Source: Castellaniella hirudinis_A
Lineage (GTDB): Bacteria > Pseudomonadota > Gammaproteobacteria > Burkholderiales > Burkholderiaceae_B
Direction of reading: 5' to 3'
Length of the DNA: 64,000 bases
Assembly: GCF_047468865.1 (NCBI RefSeq)
Contig: NZ_JBLGTV010000015.1
Coordinates: 9,286 to 73,285, forward strand
The notes under the pieces were generated by a model, which was given only the letters and a program-made list of their open reading frames with translations, did no database searches and was not told the DNA's origin. Position 1 is the stretch's first letter; every line of letters begins with the position of its first letter. Of this stretch, positions 52,525-62,158 are shown one piece after another. The translations under genes and the position numbers were made by a program.

Positions 52525-54629
52525 GCGACGCGGCCTTGCGCCGGCAGCTGCGGGCGTTGCGCGATCAGATCGTCGCGCACAATCATCGTTATTACGTGCT
52601 GGACGATCCCGCCGTGACCGACGCCCAGTACGACGGCCTGATGCGGCAGCTGCAGGCCATCGAACAGGATCACCCCGACTGGATCACGCCCGATTCCCCC
52701 ACCCAGCGGGTGGGGGCCGCGCCCAGCGGGCATTTCGCCCCCGTGCGCCATGCGGTGCGCATGTTGTCCCTGGGCAATGCTTTCCAGGACGAGGACGTCC
52801 GCGCTTTCGACCAGCGCATCGAAGCCACCCTGATCGACGCGGGCCTGCTGGCCCGGCCGGCGGACGCGCCCGCCGCCGGGGCGGCGCAGCCCGATCTGTT
52901 CGCGCCGGGGGCTGCCGCGCCGGCGGGGGTGGATTACCTGGCCGAATATAAATTCGATGGGCTGGCCGTCAGTCTGCGCTACCAGGACGGCCTGCTGGCG
53001 CAGGCCGCCACCCGGGGCGATGGCGCCGAAGGCGAGGACATCACCGCCAATATCCGCACCCTGCGTTCCGTGCCGCTGCGCCTGCGCGGGCAGGCCCCCG
53101 CCGTGCTGGAAGTGCGCGGCGAAGTCCTGATGACCCGCGACGACTTTGCCCGGCTCAACCAGCAGCAGTTGGCCCGCGGCGACAAGGTGTTCGTCAACCC
53201 GCGCAATGCCGCCGCGGGCAGCCTGCGCCAGTTGGATCCGCAGATCACGGCCACGCGGCCGTTGCGCTTCTATGCCTATGGCTGGGGCCAGATCCAGGAT
53301 GCGGGCCGAGACTTCCTGCCCTGCGCGACCCACGCCGCCATGCTCGATTGGCTGGCGGATTTCGGCTTCGCCGCCAGCCCCGGCCGCCAGGCATGCCGGG
53401 GCGCGCAGGCCCTGCTGGATTTCTACCGCGATGTCGAAGGGCTGCGCGCGCGCCTGCCTTTCGACATCGACGGCGTGGTTTACAAGGTCGACAGCCTGAA
53501 GGCCCAGGACGTCCTGGGCTTTGTGGCGCGCGCGCCGCGTTTTGCCATTGCCCATAAGTTTCCGGCGCAGGAAGAAACCACTCGCCTGCTGGGGATCGAC
53601 GTGCAGGTCGGGCGCACCGGGGCGCTGACCCCCGTGGCCCGCCTGCAGCCGGTGTTCGTGGGGGGGGTGACCGTCACCAATGCCACCCTGCACAACGAGG
53701 ATGAAATCCGCCGCAAGGATATCCGCATCGGCGATACCGTGATCGTGCGGCGCGCCGGGGACGTCATCCCCGAGGTCGTCGCGCCGGTATTGCCGGATCG
53801 GCCCGCCGATGCCCGGGTGTTCGACCTGCTGGCGGTGTGCCCGGTGTGCCCCGAATGCGGCTCGGCGGTCGAGCGCCCCGAAGGCGAGGCCATCACGCGC
53901 TGCACCGGGGGGCTGTTCTGTCCCGCGCAGCGCAAGCAGACCCTGTGGCATGCGGCCAGCCGCAAGGCCCTGGACATCGACGGCCTGGGCGAAAAACTGA
54001 TCGAGCAACTGGTGGATGGCGGCCGGGTGCATACGCTGGCCGATTTGTACGGCCTGGGCGAGCTGGAATTGTCCACGTATCCCCGCATGGGGCGCAAATC
54101 CGCCGCCAATCTGGTGCAGGCCATCGACGCCAGCCGCCGGCCGCCCTTGTCGCGCCTGTTGTATGCCCTGGGCATCCGCCATGTGGGCGACACCACGGCC
54201 CGGGACGTAGCCCGTCATTTTGGCTCGATGCAGGCCATCATGGACGCGTCGGAAGACGAATTGCTGCAGGTGCCGGAAGTCGGCCCTGTCGTGGCGGCGT
54301 CCATTCGCCGCTTTTTCGCCGAGGCGCACAACCGCGACGTCGTCGCCGCCCTGCAGGCCGCGGGGGTGCAACCCCAGGCCGACGCCGCGCCCGCCGGCGC
54401 GAAGCCCCTGGCGGGCAAGACGCTGGTTCTGACCGGCACCTTGCCCACCTTGACGCGCGACGAAGCCACGCGCCGCATCCTGGCGGCCGGGGGCAAGGTC
54501 AGCGGTTCGGTCTCGCGCAAGACCGCCTGGGTCGTGGCGGGCGAGGACGCCGGCGGCAAGCTGGCCAAGGCCGAATCACTCGGCGTTGCCATCCTGGACG
54601 AGGCCGGCCTGCTGGACTTGCTGGGATGA
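52521..54629 (+). CDS. ligA: NAD-dependent DNA ligase
   Basis: LigA (702 aa) seals nicks in DNA using NAD+. Domain Ia binds NMN (HNHRYYVLDDP near 20). The adenylated lysine is K144 in EYKFDGLAVSL. The OB fold, a four-Cys zinc finger (CPVCPECGSAVE ... CTGGLFCPAQ), helix-hairpin-helix repeats and a C-terminal BRCT domain (from about 630, LAGKTLVLTGTLPTLTRDEA) follow. Residues about 112-137 hold an Ala/Pro-rich insertion just before the active site. GTG start overlaps zipA. Confidence 0.97.
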   Translation: MSDAALRRQLRALRDQIVAHNHRYYVLDDPAVTDAQYDGLMRQLQAIEQDHPDWITPDSPTQRVGAAPSGHFAPVRHAVRMLSLGNAFQDEDVRAFDQRIEATLIDAGLLARPADAPAAGAAQPDLFAPGAAAPAGVDYLAEYKFDGLAVSLRYQDGLLAQAATRGDGAEGEDITANIRTLRSVPLRLRGQAPAVLEVRGEVLMTRDDFARLNQQQLARGDKVFVNPRNAAAGSLRQLDPQITATRPLRFYAYGWGQIQDAGRDFLPCATHAAMLDWLADFGFAASPGRQACRGAQALLDFYRDVEGLRARLPFDIDGVVYKVDSLKAQDVLGFVARAPRFAIAHKFPAQEETTRLLGIDVQVGRTGALTPVARLQPVFVGGVTVTNATLHNEDEIRRKDIRIGDTVIVRRAGDVIPEVVAPVLPDRPADARVFDLLAVCPVCPECGSAVERPEGEAITRCTGGLFCPAQRKQTLWHAASRKALDIDGLGEKLIEQLVDGGRVHTLADLYGLGELELSTYPRMGRKSAANLVQAIDASRRPPLSRLLYALGIRHVGDTTARDVARHFGSMQAIMDASEDELLQVPEVGPVVAASIRRFFAEAHNRDVVAALQAAGVQPQADAAPAGAKPLAGKTLVLTGTLPTLTRDEATRRILAAGGKVSGSVSRKTAWVVAGEDAGGKLAKAESLGVAILDEAGLLDLLG

Positions 54630-54744
54630 TGAGCAATCATGCCCCCGGCCGCCGGGATGCCGTTGCATCAGAAAACGCTTTGTATGGGGCCCGGATACTG
54701 CAGGATCAGGCTGTCTGAGGTGTCGCGCAAGCCGCGCAAAAAAT

Positions 54745-54779
54745 AGCGGGGCGGTCTTCCCGGGGAAGACCGCCCCGCT
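54745..54779 (-). terminator. intrinsic terminator after the msrB-yciB-bolA-PPIase operon
   Basis: Perfect 16-bp stem AGCGGGGCGGTCTTCC / GGAAGACCGCCCCGCT with a CGG loop. On the minus strand ATTTTTTG follows directly, a strong U-tract. It lies 21 bases beyond the isomerase stop. It may also insulate ligA, which converges on it. Confidence 0.93.
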
Positions 54780-54799
54780 GGGCTGTCGGTCGTTGTGGA

Positions 54800-55594
54800 T
54801 TACTTGGCTTCGCTGTTGTCCACGACCTTGGCGTCCTTCATCAGTTGCTTCTGATAGTCGGACAGCGCCTGCTGGCGCATCATTTCTTCCAGTTGGGGTT
54901 TGGCTTCGTCAAAGGACGGGAAGGCCACCGGGCGCTCGTCTTCGACCTGGATGACGTGCCAGCCGAATTGGGTCTGCACCGGGGCGGCGCTGAGTTGGCC
55001 TTTTTTCATGCTTTCCACCGCCTGCGCGAATTCCGGCACGTAGTTGCTGGTGGGGCCCCAACCCAGCTCGCCGCCGTTCTGGCCGCTGCCCGTGTCGATG
55101 GAGTCTTTTTTAGCGGCGGCCTCGAAGGAGGTCTTCTTGGCCTTGATGGCTTTGATCAGCGCCTTGGCCTCGTCCTCGGTCTTGACCAGGATGTGCCTCA
55201 GCTTGTATTCCTTGCGGTCGGCCTGGTCGGCCTTGATGGTGTCGTATTCTTTTTTCAGATCGGCTTCGGTGACCGGGTGATCCTTCAGGTGTTTGGCCAT
55301 CAGGGCGCGCACCAGGATGCTTTGGGCGGCGAGCTCGGTTTCCTGCTTCACGGCGGGGTCTTTCTGCAGGCCCGCTTTCTCGGCCGCCTGCACCGCCACC
55401 AGGCGGTTGATCATTTCCTGCTTGACCTGGCTGCGCAATTGGGGGGAATCCTGGGCGCCCTGGCTGACGAGCAGGCTGATGAATTGATCGAATTTTTCTT
55501 GGGAAATCCCCTGCCCATTGACGGTGGCGATGTCTTTGGCATAGACCGGCAGGGCCAGGGAGGCCGCCAGGGCAATAACAGCAAAACGTTTCAT
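54800..55594 (-). CDS. periplasmic peptidylprolyl isomerase, parvulin/SurA-like
   Basis: Protein of 264 aa. Signal peptide 1-20 (ending LPVYAK). A SurA-N-like chaperone region (about 21-125) precedes a parvulin domain (about 130-225) with EYKLRHILVKTEDEAKALI and the GSGQNGGELGWG loop. It should isomerise prolyl bonds and help fold exported proteins in the periplasm. The start MKRFAVIALAASL overlaps the bolA stop (ATGA); the longer frame upstream is in bolA. Last gene of its operon. Confidence 0.92.
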   Translation of the reverse strand: MKRFAVIALAASLALPVYAKDIATVNGQGISQEKFDQFISLLVSQGAQDSPQLRSQVKQEMINRLVAVQAAEKAGLQKDPAVKQETELAAQSILVRALMAKHLKDHPVTEADLKKEYDTIKADQADRKEYKLRHILVKTEDEAKALIKAIKAKKTSFEAAAKKDSIDTGSGQNGGELGWGPTSNYVPEFAQAVESMKKGQLSAAPVQTQFGWHVIQVEDERPVAFPSFDEAKPQLEEMMRQQALSDYQKQLMKDAKVVDNSEAK

Positions 55595-55887
55595 GAAAGT
55601 CCTTCGGTAGAGGGCGTGCCGGCCTCGATGGCCAGCGCGTGAACAGGATGGGGCATCAGATCTCGCACGCAATCATACACAAGGCGATGGCGCGCCAGGG
55701 TGGACAACCCATGAAATTGATTGGACACGATGCGCAGCCGAAAGTGCCGCGCACCGCCTTGCGCCCCGGCGTGGCCGATGTGCAGGTGGGATTCGTCGAT
55801 CAGCGTCAGGCCGCTGGGGGACAGAACCTGCAGGCGCTGCCGCAGTTGCTGCAGCACCGGGTCGAGGGCGTTGTCGCCGGCATTCAT
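55591..55887 (-). CDS. bolA: BolA family protein
   Basis: Protein of 98 aa. The fold's marks are LIDESHLHIGHAGAQGGARH in the first half and HRLVYDCVRDLMPHPVHALAI near the C-terminus, the conserved invariant-His helix of BolA/IbaG proteins. BolA proteins partner monothiol glutaredoxins in iron-sulfur trafficking and affect envelope and biofilm genes. Overlaps yciB upstream and the isomerase gene downstream, each by four bases. Confidence 0.93.
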   Translation of the reverse strand: MNAGDNALDPVLQQLRQRLQVLSPSGLTLIDESHLHIGHAGAQGGARHFRLRIVSNQFHGLSTLARHRLVYDCVRDLMPHPVHALAIEAGTPSTEGLS

Positions 55888-56491
55888 GAGGGATCCCGGG
55901 GGTTGGCCGGGGCGCGATCCGTCGGTGTGTCGGGCGGGGCCTGGATGTGCCGGCCCAACCACAGGGATTGCACGATGACGAAGATCACCAGCAGGATGGT
56001 CAAGCCGAAGACCTTGAAATCCACCCATTGGGATTCGGTGAACTGGCCGGAAAACGCCACATACAGGTTGAGCGCGCCCGATAGCGTGAAAAACGCCGCC
56101 CAGCTGTCGTTCAGGCGGGCCCAGGCGGGATCCGGCAGGGCGATTTTCTCGCCCATCAGGCGACGCATCAGGTTGCGCCCGGCAAACAGGCGCGAACCCA
56201 GCAAAATGGCGGCGAACAGCCAGTACAGCACGGTGGGCTTCCATTTGATGAACGTATCGTCGTGCAGCAGGATGGTGGCCCCGCCGAACACCGTGATGAT
56301 GGACACATTGATCCAATGGGTGGCTTCGATCTTGCGGCGTGTCAGGGCCAGCCAGAGGATTTGCAGCACGGCGGCCACGATGGCGATGCCGGTGGCCACA
56401 TAGATGGCGGCGTCTTTGCCCACGTAGCTGTCGCCCAGCTTGTAGGCCAGGAAGAACAGGATCAGCGGAAAGAGGTCGAAAAGAAATTTTT

Positions 56492-56495
<4 letters not shown>
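55884..56495 (-). CDS. yciB: inner membrane-spanning protein YciB / septation protein A
   Basis: Protein of 203 aa with about five helices; opens KKFLFDLFPLILFFLAYKLG and has KWKPTVLYWLFAAILLGSRLF and LNDSWAAFFTLSGALNLYVA, typical of the IspZ/YciB family. It affects septation and envelope integrity in enterics and Shigella. The C-terminal 20 residues are a polar Pro-rich tail. The ATG overlaps the msrB stop and its own stop overlaps the bolA start (ATGA). Confidence 0.94.
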
Positions 56496-56887
<392 letters not shown>

Positions 56888-57223
56888 GGAAAGCAGGTAG
56901 CGGAGGGCGGTGGCGAACCGGGCGAGAAAGCCGGTAGACCAGGCCGGACAGCAAACAGATAAAGCCTAATCTTATACGAGATTGCACTGCGCGTGCGGCA
57001 AGGACATTGCTGGTTGCACTTCGATGCGGCTGGTCGTGCGACGTTTATTTTGGGGTGGCAAACGAAAATCCAGCAGCAGATTGCGTGCAGCTGAGATAAT
57101 ATGACCCCCATTCATGATTCATACTGGAAAATGCCTGATCAGGCAATATGGATTGCGCAGTGGGCTGTTGGCGCGCTGCGGTCGATATGAGCTGTGTTTA
57201 CCAATGACTACCCGGAGACAAGC
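56888..57223. other. 336-base divergent gap between msrB and the liv binding-protein gene
   Basis: Contains promoters for genes on both sides. A perfect 14-bp palindrome lies at 57132-57145. No open frame here looks real, and no RNA gene was recognised. Confidence 0.6.
57132..57145. promoter_or_regulatory. perfect 14-bp palindrome upstream of the liv operon
   Basis: TGCCTGATCAGGCA, perfectly symmetrical, 78 bases before the binding-protein start. It has the size and position of an operator for a dimeric regulator (GntR-, TetR- or MarR-like). No matching regulator is in the window. Confidence 0.45.
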
Positions 57224-58393
57224 ATGCGTTTAGCCTCTTCATTTCGATTGACCCTGGGCGCCGCCGCCCTGCTGGCCGCCTTGCCCTTGGCGGTTTCGGC
57301 CCAGATCAAGGTCGGCGTCACCGTGTCGGCCACGGGCCCGGCGGCTTCGCTGGGGATTCCAGAGCGCGATACCGTGGCCTTGCTGCCCACTGAAATCGGC
57401 GGACAGCCGGTGGAATACCTTGTGCTGGACGACGCCACCGACACCACCCAGGCTGTCAAGAATATCCGCAAGTTCACGGCGGACGATCATGTGGACGTGG
57501 TGCTGGGCACGTCGGTGACGCCGGCCTCCCTGGCGATGTCGGACGTGGCCGCCGAGACCGGGACGCCCATGATCAGCGTGGCGGCCAATGCCAAGCTGGT
57601 CGAGCCCGTGGACGGCCCGCGCAAGTGGGTGTTCAAGACCCCGCAGAACGACGCCTTGATGGCGGGCGCGCTGGCCGATGCCATGGTCAAGCAAAACGTC
57701 AAGACGCTGGGCTTTATTGGCTTCAGCGATGCCTATGGCGAAGGCTGGCTGCAGGAAATGACCGCGGCGGCCGAGGCCAAGGGCATCAAGCTGGTGGCGG
57801 CCGAACGCTTTGCGCGGCCCGACACCAGCGTCACCGGCCAGGTGCTGAAGCTGCTGTCGGCCAACCCGGACGGCATCCTGATCGCCGCTTCGGGCACGCC
57901 GGTGGCGCTGCCCCAGCGGGAACTGATCGAACGCGGCTACAAAGGCCAGATCTACCAGACCCACGGGGCGGCCAACAACGACGTGCTGCGGGTGTGCGGC
58001 AAGGCCTGCGAGGGCATGATCCTGCCCGCCGGCCCCCTGCTGGTGGCCGAGCAGCTGCCCGACAGCAATCCGGTCAAGCAAAGCGCGCTGGTGTATGTCA
58101 AGGCCTACGAGGGCAAGTATGGCGAGGGCACGACCAACACCTTCGGCGGCCATATGTGGGATGCCGGCCAGTTGATCAACGACGCCATCCCGCGCGCCCT
58201 GGAAACCGGGGCCAAGCCGGGGACGCCGGAATTCCGCGCGGCCCTGCGCGATGCCCTGGAACAGGTCAAGGAACTGCCGGCATCCCAGGGGGTGTTCAAC
58301 ATGAGCCCGACCGACCATGCCGGGATGGATACCCGGGGCCGCGTCATGGTTCAGGTGGTGGACGGCAAGTGGACTTATCAGCCGGATCTTTGA
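57224..58393 (+). CDS. branched-chain amino acid/aromatic-type ABC transporter binding protein, copy 1
   Basis: Periplasmic type I binding protein of 389 aa. Signal peptide about 1-24 (ending PLAVSAQ); the mature start IKVGVTVSATGPAASLGIPE is typical of the LivK family. Resembles binding proteins for aromatic or hydrophobic acids as well as amino acids, so substrate is open. ATG 57224 has CCGGAGACA upstream. livH, livM-livG and livF follow in the same direction. Confidence 0.88.
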   Translation: MRLASSFRLTLGAAALLAALPLAVSAQIKVGVTVSATGPAASLGIPERDTVALLPTEIGGQPVEYLVLDDATDTTQAVKNIRKFTADDHVDVVLGTSVTPASLAMSDVAAETGTPMISVAANAKLVEPVDGPRKWVFKTPQNDALMAGALADAMVKQNVKTLGFIGFSDAYGEGWLQEMTAAAEAKGIKLVAAERFARPDTSVTGQVLKLLSANPDGILIAASGTPVALPQRELIERGYKGQIYQTHGAANNDVLRVCGKACEGMILPAGPLLVAEQLPDSNPVKQSALVYVKAYEGKYGEGTTNTFGGHMWDAGQLINDAIPRALETGAKPGTPEFRAALRDALEQVKELPASQGVFNMSPTDHAGMDTRGRVMVQVVDGKWTYQPDL

Positions 58394-58466
58394 CGGCCAT
58401 GTCCGGGTTTTCATGTGATGGATGGCGTGCCGCCGTGTCTGGGCGCGCCGTTTTCCAGGAGGCCGG

Positions 58467-59504
58467 GTGGATCTGACCATTGCCTTGATTCTGCTGCAGG
58501 ACGGCTTGCTGAACGGGGCCATCTACGGCCTGTTGGGGCTGGCCCTGGTGCTGGTGTTCGTCGTGACCCGGGTCATTTTCATTCCACAGGGCGAGTTCGT
58601 CACTTTCGGGGCCCTGACCCTGGCGTTTCTGGCCAATGGCAAGGTGCCGGGGACGGCCTATCTGCTGGTGGGCATGGGGGGGCTGGTGTGCCTGGTTCAG
58701 GCGGTGGCGGCCTGGCGCGCCCGCCATTGGCAGGGGTATGGGCGCACGCTGTTGTGGGCCTTGGTCTTGCCCTTGTGCCTGCTGGCCCTGGCCCCCTGGG
58801 TGGCCGGCCCGCAGGTGCCCCTGTTTGCGCAGGTGGCGTTTGCGCTGGCCCTGGTCATTCCCATGGGGCCCATGGTCTATCGCCTGGTCTACCAGCCGGT
58901 CGAACAGGCCAGCGTGCTGGTTCTGCTGATTATCTCGGTGGCGGTGCATTTTGCCCTGACCGGCCTGGGCTTGTTGTTTTTCGGGGCCGAAGGCTGGCGC
59001 ACGCCGGCGCTGGTCGAAGGCACGGTGCAGCTGGGGCCGGTCACCTGGACCGCTCAGACCTTCGCCGTGCTGGGGTTGTATGCGGTGCTGATCGTGGGCC
59101 TGTGGCTGTTTTTCGGCCGCACCCTGTATGGCCGGGCGCTGAGGGCCACGGCGGTGAATCGGCGCGGGGCTCGGCTGGTGGGCATCAGCACGCGCGTGGC
59201 CGGCAGCCTTACCTTTACCTTGGCGGCGGCCATTGGCGCGCTGTCGGGCATGCTGATCGCCGCCATCACCACCATCTACTACGACACGGGTTTCCTGATC
59301 GGGCTCAAGGGCTTCGTGGCGGCGATTTTCGGCGGCCTGGTCAGCTATCCCGTCACGGCGCTCGGCGCCTTGTTCGTGGGCATCCTGGAAGCCTTTTCGT
59401 CCTTCTGGGCCAGCCCCTTCAAAGAGGCCATCGTGTTCACCCTGATTATCCCGGTTCTGCTGTGGCGCTCCTTCGGCAGCGTGCATCTCGACGAGGAGGA
59501 CTGA
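58467..59504 (+). CDS. livH: LivH-type ABC transporter permease
   Basis: Inner-membrane permease of 345 aa of the hydrophobic-amino-acid (HAAT) type: DGLLNGAIYGLLGLALVLVF at the N-terminus, a LivH-type AVNRRGARLVGISTRV loop near residue 230 that meets the ATPase, and GFVAAIFGGLVSYPVTALGA near the end. GTG 58467 has AGGAGG at 58457-58462. Four bases before livM. Paralogous to the permease half of the next gene. Confidence 0.9.
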   Translation: MDLTIALILLQDGLLNGAIYGLLGLALVLVFVVTRVIFIPQGEFVTFGALTLAFLANGKVPGTAYLLVGMGGLVCLVQAVAAWRARHWQGYGRTLLWALVLPLCLLALAPWVAGPQVPLFAQVAFALALVIPMGPMVYRLVYQPVEQASVLVLLIISVAVHFALTGLGLLFFGAEGWRTPALVEGTVQLGPVTWTAQTFAVLGLYAVLIVGLWLFFGRTLYGRALRATAVNRRGARLVGISTRVAGSLTFTLAAAIGALSGMLIAAITTIYYDTGFLIGLKGFVAAIFGGLVSYPVTALGALFVGILEAFSSFWASPFKEAIVFTLIIPVLLWRSFGSVHLDEED

Positions 59505-59508
59505 GCCG

Positions 59509-61389
59509 ATGCGCAGCCGTTTGATCGCGGGCGCCGCCCTGTTGGTGTTGGCCGGGTTGCCCTGGCTGCCGGGGGTGCCGGCCTTCTGGGTCACGCAGAT
59601 GAACTACATCGGCCTGTACAGCCTGGTGGTGCTGGGCCTGGTGCTGCTGACCGGGGTGGGCGGGCTGACGTCCTTCGGCCAGTCCGCCTTTGTCGGCCTG
59701 GGGGCGTATTCCACCGCCTGGCTGACCACGGCGGCGGGGGTGTCGCCCTGGCTGGGCCTGCTGGCCGGTTTGCTGCTGACAAGCCTGGTGGCCTACGGCC
59801 TGGGGTTGATCACGCTGCGCCTGTCCGGGCATTACTTGCCCTTGTGCACGCTGGCCTGGTGCCTGGCCCTGTATTACCTGTACGGCAATCTGGATTTCCT
59901 CGGGCGCTATGACGGCATCGCCGGCATACCCCCCATCCGCCTGGGCGACTGGTCGCTGGGGGCCAGCGCGTCCATGTATCTCCTGATCTGGCTGATCTTG
60001 CTGCTGGCCCTGTGGGCGACACACAATCTGCTGGATTCCCGCTCCGGGCGGGCGATTCGCGCCCTGCGCAGCGGGGCCATGGCCGAATCCTTCGGAGTGG
60101 ATCTGGCGCACTACAAGGTGGTCATCTTCGTGTATGCCGCGCTGCTGGGCAGTATCTCCGGCTGGCTGTACGCGCATATGCAGCGCGCCGTCAGTCCCAG
60201 CCCCTTTGGCCTGGGCTACGGCATTGAATACCTGTTCATGGCCGTGGTGGGCGGCGCGGGCAGCGTCTGGGGGGCGGTGGCGGGCGCCGCCGCCATTTTG
60301 CTGGTCAAGGATCAGCTGCAGAATCTCCTGCCCAAGCTGGTGGGCACCGGGGTCAACCTGGATTTGCTGGTGTTCGGGGTGCTGATGATCCTGGTTCTGC
60401 AGTTTGCCCGCGATGGTTTGTGGCCTTGGCTGGCGCGCCTGGGTCAGGTGCTGGGTGGCCGGGGCGCCTCGTCGCCCGCCGCCGAGGTCTCCGCGCGGGT
60501 TTTGGCGCCCGCCGCCGAATTGCCGCGGCGGGCGTTGCCAGCCCCGGGGGCGCTGGTGCTGGACGTTGATCGGGTTCGTAAAGAGTTCGGTGGCCTGGTG
60601 GCGGTCAACGACATCAGCTTTCGTTTGCATGCAGGCGAAATCATGGGTCTGATCGGCCCCAACGGCGCGGGCAAGAGCACCACCTTCAATCTGATCAGCG
60701 GTGTGCTGGCACTCAGCGCCGGCCAGGTGCGGTTCATGGGGGATCGCATCGACGGTCGTCCCGCGCACGACATCGCCCGGCGCGGCCTGGTGCGCAGTTT
60801 CCAGCATGTGCAGCTGCTGCCCGACATGAGCGTGCTGGACAACGTCGCCCTGGGGGCGCACTTGCGCAGCCGGGCGGGCGTGGTATCGGCCGCCCTGCGC
60901 CTGGATCGCGCCAGCGAGGCCGCGCTCAAACAAGAAGCCGCCCGCCAATTGCAGCGCGTCGGGCTGGGCGATGTGATGCACCAGGCGGCGGGCAGCCTGC
61001 CCCTGGGCCGCCAGCGCATTGTCGAAATCGCGCGGGCCTTGTGCGGCGACCCGATCCTGCTGCTGCTGGACGAGCCCGCCGCGGGCTTGCGTTTCCAGGA
61101 AAAGCAGGCCCTGGCCGCCGTGCTGGATCAGTTGCGTCTGGAAGGCATGAGCCTGCTGCTGGTGGAACACGATATGGATTTTGTGATGAAGCTGACCGAC
61201 CACCTGCTGGTGATGGATTTCGGCACCCGCCTGGCCGAAGGGGTGCCGGCCGATATCCGCCAGGATCCCGCCGTGCTGGAAGCCTATCTGGGCGGTGTGG
61301 ACGAAGCCTGGACAGTACCGGCCGCCGTGGCCGCCCCTGAACCCGCCCAGGCATCCGAGGCCGCCGCGCGGCGGAAGGGGGGCGCATGA
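59509..61389 (+). CDS. livM-livG: fused LivM permease - LivG ATPase
   Basis: Protein of 626 aa. Residues 1-320 are a LivM-type permease of about eight to nine helices (LTGVGGLTSFGQSAFVGLGA near 45, AVVGGAGSVWGAVAGAAAI near 245). A linker of about 30 residues leads to the LivG ATPase: P-loop GPNGAGKST near 384-392, LPLGRQR near 495-501, Walker B LLLLDEPAAGL and switch H in LVEHDMDF. In most bacteria these are two genes; the fusion is known in Bordetella relatives. It has a GAGGAGGA ribosome binding site. livF overlaps its stop. Confidence 0.93.
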   Translation: MRSRLIAGAALLVLAGLPWLPGVPAFWVTQMNYIGLYSLVVLGLVLLTGVGGLTSFGQSAFVGLGAYSTAWLTTAAGVSPWLGLLAGLLLTSLVAYGLGLITLRLSGHYLPLCTLAWCLALYYLYGNLDFLGRYDGIAGIPPIRLGDWSLGASASMYLLIWLILLLALWATHNLLDSRSGRAIRALRSGAMAESFGVDLAHYKVVIFVYAALLGSISGWLYAHMQRAVSPSPFGLGYGIEYLFMAVVGGAGSVWGAVAGAAAILLVKDQLQNLLPKLVGTGVNLDLLVFGVLMILVLQFARDGLWPWLARLGQVLGGRGASSPAAEVSARVLAPAAELPRRALPAPGALVLDVDRVRKEFGGLVAVNDISFRLHAGEIMGLIGPNGAGKSTTFNLISGVLALSAGQVRFMGDRIDGRPAHDIARRGLVRSFQHVQLLPDMSVLDNVALGAHLRSRAGVVSAALRLDRASEAALKQEAARQLQRVGLGDVMHQAAGSLPLGRQRIVEIARALCGDPILLLLDEPAAGLRFQEKQALAAVLDQLRLEGMSLLLVEHDMDFVMKLTDHLLVMDFGTRLAEGVPADIRQDPAVLEAYLGGVDEAWTVPAAVAAPEPAQASEAAARRKGGA

Positions 61390-62135
61390 ATCATGCCGGC
61401 GAAGCGCTGCTGACGGTCCAGGGGCTGTCGGCCCAGTATGGCAAGGTGGCGGCGTTGGATCCTTTGGATCTCGTGGTCGGCCGCGGGCAGATCGTCACCG
61501 TCATCGGTGCCAATGGCGCAGGCAAGTCCACTTTGCTCAATGCCTTGATGGGGGCCTTGCCGCAGCGCGGCCATAGCCAGGGGCGGGTGCTGTTTCAGGG
61601 ACAGGCGATCCAGGATTGGGACATCGAGCGCCGGGTCGGGCTGGGACTGAGTCTGGTGCCCGAAAAGCGCGAACTCTTTGCCAGCATGTCGGTGCACGAT
61701 AATCTGCTGCTGGGTGGTTTCCGCCTGTACCGCGCCGGCCAGCGGGGCTGGCAAAACACCTTGGATCAGGTGTTCGACCTGTTTCCCCGCTTGCGTGAAC
61801 GCGCCCGCCAGGCGGCGGGCACGTTGTCGGGCGGCGAGCGCCAGATGCTGGCCGTGGGCCGCGCCTTGATGGCGCAGCCGTCTTTGCTGATGCTGGACGA
61901 ACCCAGCCTGGGCCTGGCCCCCCGGGTGGTGCGCGAAATCTTCCAGACCATCGCCCGGCTGCGCAGCACCGGGGTGTCGATTCTGCTGGTGGAACAAAAC
62001 GCCCGCGCCGCCCTGCATGTGGCCGATGCCGGCTATGTGCTGGAAACCGGCGCCCTGATCCTGCAGGGAGATGCCGCGACGCTGTCCAACCACCCCCGAA
62101 TAATCGAAAGTTATTTGGGATTCGCCCGGACATAA
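61386..62135 (+). CDS. livF: LivF-type ABC transporter ATP-binding protein
   Basis: ATPase of 249 aa pairing with the LivG domain. Walker A GANGAGKSTLLNAL is near residue 38, signature LSGGERQMLAVGRALM near 155 and Walker B LLMLDEPSLGLAP, with switch H absent as usual replaced by the LLVEQNARAAL motif. ATGA overlap with livM-livG. Its stop is inside the base of a terminator hairpin. Confidence 0.95.
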   Translation: MNHAGEALLTVQGLSAQYGKVAALDPLDLVVGRGQIVTVIGANGAGKSTLLNALMGALPQRGHSQGRVLFQGQAIQDWDIERRVGLGLSLVPEKRELFASMSVHDNLLLGGFRLYRAGQRGWQNTLDQVFDLFPRLRERARQAAGTLSGGERQMLAVGRALMAQPSLLMLDEPSLGLAPRVVREIFQTIARLRSTGVSILLVEQNARAALHVADAGYVLETGALILQGDAATLSNHPRIIESYLGFART

Positions 62136-62158
62136 AACAGTCCTGAGGACTGTTTTAT
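62132..62158 (+). terminator. intrinsic terminator at the livF stop
   Basis: Perfect 12-bp stem ATAAAACAGTCC / GGACTGTTTTAT with a TGA loop; the right arm contains the TTTT. The left arm includes the livF stop codon. It separates the transporter genes from the second binding-protein gene. Confidence 0.8.
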
